Shown: positions 58,160 to 64,000 of the stretch, piece by piece
Position numbering within the stretch: position 1 is the first letter of the stretch
How the letters are laid out: every line of letters starts with the position of its first letter
DNA from: Caldiserica bacterium UBA4770
GTDB taxonomy: Bacteria > Caldisericota > Caldisericia > Caldisericales > Caldisericaceae
Direction of reading: 5' to 3'
Assembly (NCBI GenBank): GCA_002403335.1
Contig: DHHO01000012.1
Location: forward strand, 1 to 64,000
Length of the DNA stretch: 64,000 bases
Translations under genes and position numbers: made by a program
Notes under the pieces: model-generated
The model's database searches: none
What the model was told of the DNA's origin: nothing
The model's input: the letters and a program-made list of their open reading frames with translations, nothing else

Positions 58160-59173
58160 ATGATTTTTAAAAAGTTCATTTTAGCAGGGCTTATTTTTGT
58201 TCTTCTTTTGTCAGGTTGCGCAAAAGGAGATTCGGGAGAAACAACATCAAATAAGGCTGTAAGTGGCCTTACTTCTATAGAAGCATCAAAAATTGCGTAT
58301 GAAGAGGCAAAGAAGGCTCTTGGAGACGTCTTTATCTATAGGGCAATTCCTACAAATGCTGAAAAATCCACTACTCTTTTCCTTGATGATAATTGGTTTG
58401 AGAATGATGTATCTAATGCGTGGTTCTTCTGGTTTGCCGAAACAGATAGCACACTCTGGATGTTAGTCAAAATTGAGGGAAAGGAAATAACAGATACAAC
58501 TGTTGGTACAAGGGATATCACTCCTGCAAACTATCCTGCAACTTTTCCTTCAAGTTCTTTTAAAGTTTCAATGAAACAAGCAGCAGATGTAGTAAAGGCG
58601 CAAGGAGCCGACCTTACGAAGCTTACCTGGATTGATTACATAGCAAAAAATCCGACATCACAGCCAAAATGGACACTTTCATTCTCTGAAGAAATTGGTG
58701 GTTCAACCATCAATTACATAATTTATGTAGATGGAATAACTGGCTCAATTATTGAAGCTACAACAGCAGAAGGACTAAACTTTCCTCTTCCAATAGATAG
58801 AGAGGCACTTCAGAAACCAAGAGAAGAAGACCATCGAGAGGCAATTGTGAAATTCTTCGAATATGTAAATAACAAAGATTATGGACATGTTTCTCTTCAG
58901 CTTTCTTCTTATATGTGCCCTAATGATAATATGAGAGCAATGTGGCTTGAAAACTTCAAGAGTATAAAATCAGTTGAAGTTAAATCAATTGAAGCACATC
59001 GCCTTCCTGAGTGGACCGATGAGATAGAGTATTATAAAGTAGTTTTGGATATAAAAACAGATGCAACTCCTGAACAATTTGGCTGGGAAAATGGCACAAA
59101 CACAAGGTGGATTTCAATCATTCCTGAAGGTGTAGGCTACTGGAATATTAAAGAAATGGCTACGAACCCATAA
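58160..59173 (+). CDS. Lipoprotein with a PepSY-like N-terminal part
   Basis: A 337-residue exported lipoprotein. The signal sequence FILAGLIFVLLLSGC ends in lipobox LSGC, so Cys20 would be lipidated by Lgt (gene at 19.5 kb). Residues 40-210 resemble PepSY-type repeats (ASKIAYEEAKKALGDVF..., then ISKxxADVVKAQGADLTKLTW and GSIIEA). The C-terminal 110 residues (DHREAIVKFFEYVNNKDYGHVSLQLSS) look like an NTF2/DUF4829-like domain. The function is unknown; it sits outside on the membrane. GGGAGGG precedes the ATG. Confidence 0.7.
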   Translation: MIFKKFILAGLIFVLLLSGCAKGDSGETTSNKAVSGLTSIEASKIAYEEAKKALGDVFIYRAIPTNAEKSTTLFLDDNWFENDVSNAWFFWFAETDSTLWMLVKIEGKEITDTTVGTRDITPANYPATFPSSSFKVSMKQAADVVKAQGADLTKLTWIDYIAKNPTSQPKWTLSFSEEIGGSTINYIIYVDGITGSIIEATTAEGLNFPLPIDREALQKPREEDHREAIVKFFEYVNNKDYGHVSLQLSSYMCPNDNMRAMWLENFKSIKSVEVKSIEAHRLPEWTDEIEYYKVVLDIKTDATPEQFGWENGTNTRWISIIPEGVGYWNIKEMATNP

Positions 59174-59233
59174 AAATCTGGCAAAGATATTAGTTTTAAT
59201 ACTATTTAAGTCTTTAAAGGAGGGTAATTGTGC

Positions 59234-60940
59234 TTAGTTTTTAAGCAAAATCACTCCTGATTCAATTTGCGATTGGAGGCTCTCAGAAGATTTTTTAGCA
59301 AGATTAACTAAGAATGCTCTTTTTTCTTCCTGTGTCATTAATTGTGGCTGAGACTCAGGCAGTTTGACAGGCATAAGCACAAACTCTAAATTTCCTTTGT
59401 CTTTTGTAAGCCCAACTACCAAACTTTCCTGTGTTTCTTTTGAAAAATATTGGTCCAGTATAAAGTTTCCAAGAGAATAAAAAATTAGTGCATCTTTATT
59501 TCTCACCTCTGAATGATACAACTCAATTTCCTGAACCACATGTGGATGGCTTCCAATGATTAAATCTATGCCATTATCAATAAGCTTATAGACGATATCT
59601 CTCTGGGTTTGCGAGCTTTTCTCCTGGTATTCATTTCCCCAATGAAGAAAGGTAATAATAAATGCATCTTTGTTATTTTCTCTTAGGTTTTTGATGGTAG
59701 TAAATACCTCGTTATCCATAAAGTATGTAAAATTAAAAGCAGTAAAAATAATATCTTCGTTTTTATAGATGAATTTATCACTAAAATCTACAGGGCCTCC
59801 AATTGCCTTAATTTGATTTTTACTGAGAATCTCTCTTGTTTCGGAAAGCCCCTTAATACCTTTATTGTCCGTGTGGTTATTTGCAAGACTTAGAATATTA
59901 AAGTGCGTTTTGCTAAGTGTATTTGCAACCTCCTTATTAAATGAAAAACTCAATGAGTTATATTGGTATGGTGTTTTATTATACACAATTGGTCCTTCAA
60001 GATTCCCGAGAACAAAGTCTACTCCTTGAAGCACCCTTTTAATTTTTTCAAACGGATAATTGTAACCAAATTTCTCCATTAGAATATTCACATTTCTATC
60101 AAGCATAATATCGCCTGTAAAAATAAAAGTTTTTTGGGTTAATGGCCTGAATGATTCTTCTAAGCCACTGCCAAAGATGACACTAAAATATGATGTGGTC
60201 TCGGCAAGTTCACTTTTGGCAAGGTCCTGTGAATTACCAGTGCCTACAATTGAGTATGAATCTGCATTTTTAAGGTATGCAAAGTACCTTGCAATGAAAA
60301 GTGCCTGAGGTGAATCCACCTCAATATTTTTGAAGTTATCACTTTCAAAGTTTAATAAAACCCTTTTCGATTTTTCATCATGGAGTCGAGCAATGTTTTG
60401 TGGAAGATAGTGAGAAAAATCAACACTTGCAACAACACAGCTTTTCTTATCAGGTATTCGAGAAATTAACTCGGTAAATGCCTTTGCCTTATCAAAGCTA
60501 AAGTTTTGAGAAATAAGAACTGGCACAATTTCAGTGTCTGGAAGATTATTTTCAATAAAAGTAAGTAAATCATCTATGCCATGGTCAAAACATATAAGGG
60601 AATCCTTCTTAAGTGCCTGGAATTTGCTACTTACTATATCCGCCATTTCTGTATCTACATTGATGTTTTTTATTTGAGAAGCACTTCCCAAAATTAGCTC
60701 AACATTGTTTATTTCACACTCGTGAAAGTGGTCCGGGGATAGTAAAAAGAGTGTTTCTGGCGGGTCCATTGTAAGAGAAGCAAAAAAGCTATTGATGATT
60801 TTTTCTGCTAAAAGGTGGTGAGGTACCACCCCCGAAAAAATTTTCACATCGATCTTTGGTGCAATAACGACTTTGGGCAAGATTTGTAAAAGCGTAAATA
60901 CGATTGCAACAGTCAAAACAATTTTTATAAATTTTTTCAT
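59234..60940 (-). CDS. MEMO-CapA fusion protein, exported
   Basis: A 568-residue protein with an N-terminal membrane anchor or signal (FIKIVLTVAIVFTLLQILPKVVIA). Residues 35-270 resemble the MEMO fold (FSGVVPHHLLAEKIINSFF, TLFLLSPDHFH, SVDFSHYLP, the AmmeMemoRadiSam B type). Residues 275-535 are a CapA/PgsA-type metallophosphatase-like domain (IFTGDIMLDRNVN, FVLGNLEGPIVYN, ILSLANNHTDNKGIKGL, FLHWGNEY, IIGSHPHVVQEIE, FYSLGNFILDQ). All metal-binding Asp/His positions I expect are there. CapA proteins act in poly-gamma-glutamate export or hydrolysis. It is monocistronic. Confidence 0.82.
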   Translation of the reverse strand: MKKFIKIVLTVAIVFTLLQILPKVVIAPKIDVKIFSGVVPHHLLAEKIINSFFASLTMDPPETLFLLSPDHFHECEINNVELILGSASQIKNINVDTEMADIVSSKFQALKKDSLICFDHGIDDLLTFIENNLPDTEIVPVLISQNFSFDKAKAFTELISRIPDKKSCVVASVDFSHYLPQNIARLHDEKSKRVLLNFESDNFKNIEVDSPQALFIARYFAYLKNADSYSIVGTGNSQDLAKSELAETTSYFSVIFGSGLEESFRPLTQKTFIFTGDIMLDRNVNILMEKFGYNYPFEKIKRVLQGVDFVLGNLEGPIVYNKTPYQYNSLSFSFNKEVANTLSKTHFNILSLANNHTDNKGIKGLSETREILSKNQIKAIGGPVDFSDKFIYKNEDIIFTAFNFTYFMDNEVFTTIKNLRENNKDAFIITFLHWGNEYQEKSSQTQRDIVYKLIDNGIDLIIGSHPHVVQEIELYHSEVRNKDALIFYSLGNFILDQYFSKETQESLVVGLTKDKGNLEFVLMPVKLPESQPQLMTQEEKRAFLVNLAKKSSESLQSQIESGVILLKN

Positions 60941-61324
60941 TTTTATTCGTTATCCAGAAATGTTATACTGCTTTTAAGGTATTTATACAAAACTTTCTTA
61001 CATTATCTTCTCTTTTTAACTTTGCGAGTGTTTTTCTTAGTCGTTACGAGCTTATCCCTTGCAATCATCTTTCCCATTCGAATTGACTGTGATTGCCACG
61101 GTTGTAAGATACAGAGGCGCTCTTTCGCATAACAGAGAGGGTGTCATCCTGAACGAAGTGAAGGAACTCGATTTTGTCTTTTTAGTGACAAAAGGACTGT
61201 ACGGTGAGATTCTTCGCTAACGCTCAGAATGACAGAGTGGAGAGATTGCTTCTTTGGTTATCATTTGCAATTGCAAGAGGAGCTTAATCCAGCGTTATAA
61301 TTGCCTTTATCTTTTCCCTTTAGT
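60941..61324. repeat. Non-coding region with diverged dispersed repeats
   Basis: Contains a GATTGCCACGG segment like the end of the REP-like element of the 37-42 kb region. It also holds two inverted, diverged copies of a common dispersed motif (TGTCATCCTGAACGAAG near 61141; the opposite orientation ends CAGAATGACAG near 61236). No gene is supported. Confidence 0.5.
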
Positions 61325-63934
61325 TTACTTTCCTTTGTATGAAGAGACCCAGGAAGGCTCATCTGGGATGTTTCCTTTGACAAGCATCTCTTCCCATGCT
61401 TCATCTGTCAAACGACTTTGCATAGGTTGCTTAAACTCATAGTAAGAAAAAACAGGGCCACAGCTTACATAAATTTTCTTGTCGGGTGTCATATATGCAA
61501 CAAGCATTGTATCGATATATCCGGTTGCTTCTTCAAGCACAAGCTTTGTGTTTCCTTCCGTATGGACATCTGCAACCATAATTGAGTCAATGAGTTTTGA
61601 ATTCGATTCACCTCTATAAATCCTTTTTACTAAATAGTCAAGCGCTTCACCAAAATACTCAATAAAGTACTTATCAGAATCGTCAAATGAGACACCTGTG
61701 AGTTCCTTTTTTGAAATTTCATAAAGCCTGTTTAAATCCTCTGAAAAATTATCAAGATAGTAGTTAATTCCATCTATGATGTCTTTGTTTTCCTCCCCTA
61801 AAAGCTTGTTAAGGCCTGTCTTAGAAAGGTTTACCAAGTTGATCATTCTTTTATAAAGAATCGGGACTGGCTCAACATATCCACTTACTGGTTTTTCAAT
61901 GTCGCCGCCACCTTTTTCTGCCATAGTGTAGCTTTGCTTCACATAGAGGATTGTATCGTGCCGCAGCTCTGTCCATGAGGAAAGTGCAGTTGTAATCTCC
62001 TTATCAGACCACGCCTTTGTCTGCATAAATGCTGGGAACCCTTTATCAAATTGTGTAAGCAGTCCTTTTAAAGAATAAAGCCACCCCGAATAGATATTTT
62101 TATACCAGTCCGCCTCCTGCAAACTGTCAAAATAGGATTTTATGTCTTTAAACTGCCTTTCATAGTCAGAATATTTAGTATCGCCAATGCTTTCTAATAT
62201 TTCATATGCTCTTTTAGAGCCAAGAAGTGCCATTAAGTCAAGCCCTCTTGGGAAACCCCTTACCTCTCTTCCAGTATTTCCACAAAATTTAACAAGTGTT
62301 TTCACCCATGTAAATGGTCTATTTTCTTTGTCGGCAGGATATTGGTCGTTCCAGGTATATGTGAATGGAAGTTCATTTGTAGGAAGTGGAGTTTTTTCTC
62401 CCGTGTATTCTCCTGAATAGGGTGAAACAATCTCTGAAAATGCCCAGGAATCAATTGTAAACCTTTGCCCCATCATCCTGAACCCTTTTGTCTCTGCAAG
62501 AAGTTGTTTTGCTTCAGTTTTAAGGTTTTGAATGTCTGCATCGCTTAAAGGAGGGCATGGCATGACAAGCTCACATTCACCAAGTCCACTATAAATTCTT
62601 GGTTCGTACGGAAGTGCGTTTAAACCTTTCTGAAGTGTCTCAATATTTTTAGGGATATCATTTGTACTTATTTCATTATTCCCCAGTGTATCTTCTAAAA
62701 CTTTTGCATACTCTTCTGGCCCAAGGTCATCTGAAACGCCAACAAAAAAGCTTGTAATAGCATACATAGAAGACCATTTCTTTTGTATGTCTTCGTTTGA
62801 AAGGAAGTGAAGTGTTATAAGGGAAGATTGCATCGTTTGAATACTTGCATCGTAAGTTGAAATAATGCCATCGTATCCACCGCAACTTGTTTTTGTAGGC
62901 GAAATATTTTCGGAGCCCTTTATAAGGAATGTCATTCTTCCGAACCACATCATCGCCTTAAAGTAATTTTTAAGCCTGTTTGAGGAAGTGTAGTGACCCC
63001 TTGGCACATATTGAGAATAATCCTCTTTATAAACAAAAATTGGTGATTGCCTCCACCCTTCGTGCTTTTCTATCAAGGAAAGCTCTTTATCCACAATATC
63101 CTCTACAAATGCTGGCGCTTCTAAGCTGTAAGTCGTTAAATCTTCTGCTACAAAGTCTCTTTCTTTTTGCAGTTTATATGAGGCAACTGCCTGGTTGCAC
63201 TCAGCTTCATTCAGCCATTCAAAGCAAACAAGATCTTTTATTTGATCGTCTGTTAAAATTTGTGATTCAGTTGGTTTTAGAAGTGACAGTGCCACTGAAA
63301 AGTAGGCGACATTTCTCTTTGCGGCTTCTTTTAAGTCGCCACTTGTGGCATTATAATCCTTAATAGATTCATCAAACATAAATTTACTGATGTCCCACAT
63401 CGTTTGATAGAAAATACCCTCTTCAATTTTCTTTAAGGTCAAATCAAAGAATAAGTGGAACATATGAAGTGCAGAGTCAGAAGTGATAAAAACGGGAATC
63501 TTGTTTTCTTGCAGTAACTTGTAAAAAGCAATAAAATCTCTATCTGCAGAAGATGGTCCGTGAGAAGATTCCAGATATATTTCGGCATTTTTAAGCATCC
63601 CGGTTGTTTCAAAAGCAGCAAACCCATTTTTTGAAAGAAGTTCCGAAGGATAGTTCTTAATGCCAAGTTTTTCTAAAACTACATCAAGGTTTTGAATTGA
63701 ATTGAGATTTATTGGTAAATTATACTGCGGCGCATTGGAAGTAAAATCAAGCTTATCCGAAGGAACCTCGCTTGCGCTAACAAAACTTTTCTGAAGGAAA
63801 TTATTTTTAGAGATGGTTTCAGTATTGTCCTTAGATCTATTTGAGAAGTAGTTTACAAAGACAATGCCCGCTGCGCCAATCGCTATTGCCACAACAATTG
63901 CAATAACAACCGACTTTTTTACAAAACCTTTCAT
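61325..63934 (-). CDS. DUF3160 family exported protein
   Basis: An 869-residue protein with an uncleaved or cleavable N-terminal hydrophobic segment (VVIAIVVAIAIGAAGIVFVNYF, residues 9-30). The remainder is a large extracytoplasmic domain of the DUF3160 type (FIAFYKLLQENKIPVFITSDSALHMFHLFFDLTLKKIEE near 130-170, LKNYFKAMMWFGRMTFLI near 319, MGQRFTIDSWAFSEIVSPY near 480, and a C-terminal MLVAYMTPDKKIYVSCGPVFSYYEFKQPM). Its biochemical role is unknown. The promoter 24-51 bases upstream and AAGGAGG mark a single-gene unit. Confidence 0.85.
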   Translation of the reverse strand: MKGFVKKSVVIAIVVAIAIGAAGIVFVNYFSNRSKDNTETISKNNFLQKSFVSASEVPSDKLDFTSNAPQYNLPINLNSIQNLDVVLEKLGIKNYPSELLSKNGFAAFETTGMLKNAEIYLESSHGPSSADRDFIAFYKLLQENKIPVFITSDSALHMFHLFFDLTLKKIEEGIFYQTMWDISKFMFDESIKDYNATSGDLKEAAKRNVAYFSVALSLLKPTESQILTDDQIKDLVCFEWLNEAECNQAVASYKLQKERDFVAEDLTTYSLEAPAFVEDIVDKELSLIEKHEGWRQSPIFVYKEDYSQYVPRGHYTSSNRLKNYFKAMMWFGRMTFLIKGSENISPTKTSCGGYDGIISTYDASIQTMQSSLITLHFLSNEDIQKKWSSMYAITSFFVGVSDDLGPEEYAKVLEDTLGNNEISTNDIPKNIETLQKGLNALPYEPRIYSGLGECELVMPCPPLSDADIQNLKTEAKQLLAETKGFRMMGQRFTIDSWAFSEIVSPYSGEYTGEKTPLPTNELPFTYTWNDQYPADKENRPFTWVKTLVKFCGNTGREVRGFPRGLDLMALLGSKRAYEILESIGDTKYSDYERQFKDIKSYFDSLQEADWYKNIYSGWLYSLKGLLTQFDKGFPAFMQTKAWSDKEITTALSSWTELRHDTILYVKQSYTMAEKGGGDIEKPVSGYVEPVPILYKRMINLVNLSKTGLNKLLGEENKDIIDGINYYLDNFSEDLNRLYEISKKELTGVSFDDSDKYFIEYFGEALDYLVKRIYRGESNSKLIDSIMVADVHTEGNTKLVLEEATGYIDTMLVAYMTPDKKIYVSCGPVFSYYEFKQPMQSRLTDEAWEEMLVKGNIPDEPSWVSSYKGK

Positions 63935-63957
63935 CTCATTGACGACCTCCTTAGTTT

Positions 63958-63985
63958 ATTATACTATTTTTATTGGGCAGGTAAA
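63958..63985 (-). promoter_or_regulatory. Promoter of the DUF3160 gene
   Basis: On the minus strand TTTACC (63985-63980), 16 bases, then TATAAT (63963-63958), followed by AAGGAGG and the ATG at 63934. Confidence 0.6.
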
Positions 63986-64000
63986 ATTTTTGTTAAATTG

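Overview
The window is a compact bacterial chromosome segment of moderate to low GC. Codon use is rich in AGA/AGG, the proteins are rich in Glu and Lys, and neighbouring genes often overlap by a few bases. A branched-chain polyamine synthase homologue (BpsA, 14910-15935) points to a thermophile. The rapZ-yvcK-whiA block next to gap-pgk-secG, with ClpC, LepA and both gyrase genes, is of the kind seen in Firmicutes-like and deep-branching thermophilic bacteria. I would guess a Caldiserica/Coprothermobacter/Dictyoglomus-like lineage, with low confidence, because no rRNA is present.

Layout. 1-7.2 kb: a REP-like repeat, HU, a DUF4388 protein, then hemW-lepA-clpC on the minus strand. 7.3-12.7 kb: gyrB-gyrA and an AI-2E-family membrane protein. 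12.8-15.9 kb: bpsA-comM-queH (minus). 16-19.5 kb: acpS-nnr-TPR protein and a metallo-beta-lactamase-fold protein. 19.5-22.4 kb: lgt, a HerA-type ATPase and its small partner (minus). 22.5-28.6 kb: folD, adenosylhomocysteinase, an ECF sigma factor with a TolB-like membrane partner, a proteasome-fold hydrolase and a phosphoesterase. 28.7-33.2 kb: a broken alkyltransferase-like gene, a GNAT and two nitroreductases, an MscL-like channel and a polysaccharide deacetylase. 33.3-37.4 kb: a tight operon of FGGY sugar kinase, RuBisCO-like protein and saccharopine-dehydrogenase-like oxidoreductase. 37.5-41.8 kb: two clusters of hairpin repeats on either side of a regulator/radical-SAM/flippase-like operon. 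41.8-49.3 kb: rapZ-yvcK-whiA-rpoN, gap, a GNAT, pgk, secG and three tRNAs. 49.4-55.3 kb: an accessory, AT-rich defence island with an AIPR protein, Vsr, a cytosine-5 methyltransferase and two nuclease-like genes, one of them frameshifted. 55.6-64 kb: a second ECF sigma operon, a lipoprotein, a MEMO-CapA fusion and a large DUF3160 protein.

The most promising undescribed function is the kinase/RuBisCO-like/dehydrogenase operon. The RuBisCO-like protein keeps the metal and P1-phosphate residues but has lost two of the residues that hold the second phosphate (and one catalytic Lys). This fits a singly phosphorylated substrate made by the adjacent kinase. Other points of note are a proteasome-fold protein whose candidate nucleophile is serine; promoters whose -10 box lies six or seven bases before a start codon with no ribosome binding site (leaderless mRNAs); hairpin repeats whose stems covary between copies; a whiA gene with no ordinary start codon, overlapping yvcK in the -1 frame; and a probable two-subunit restriction enzyme with one broken subunit.
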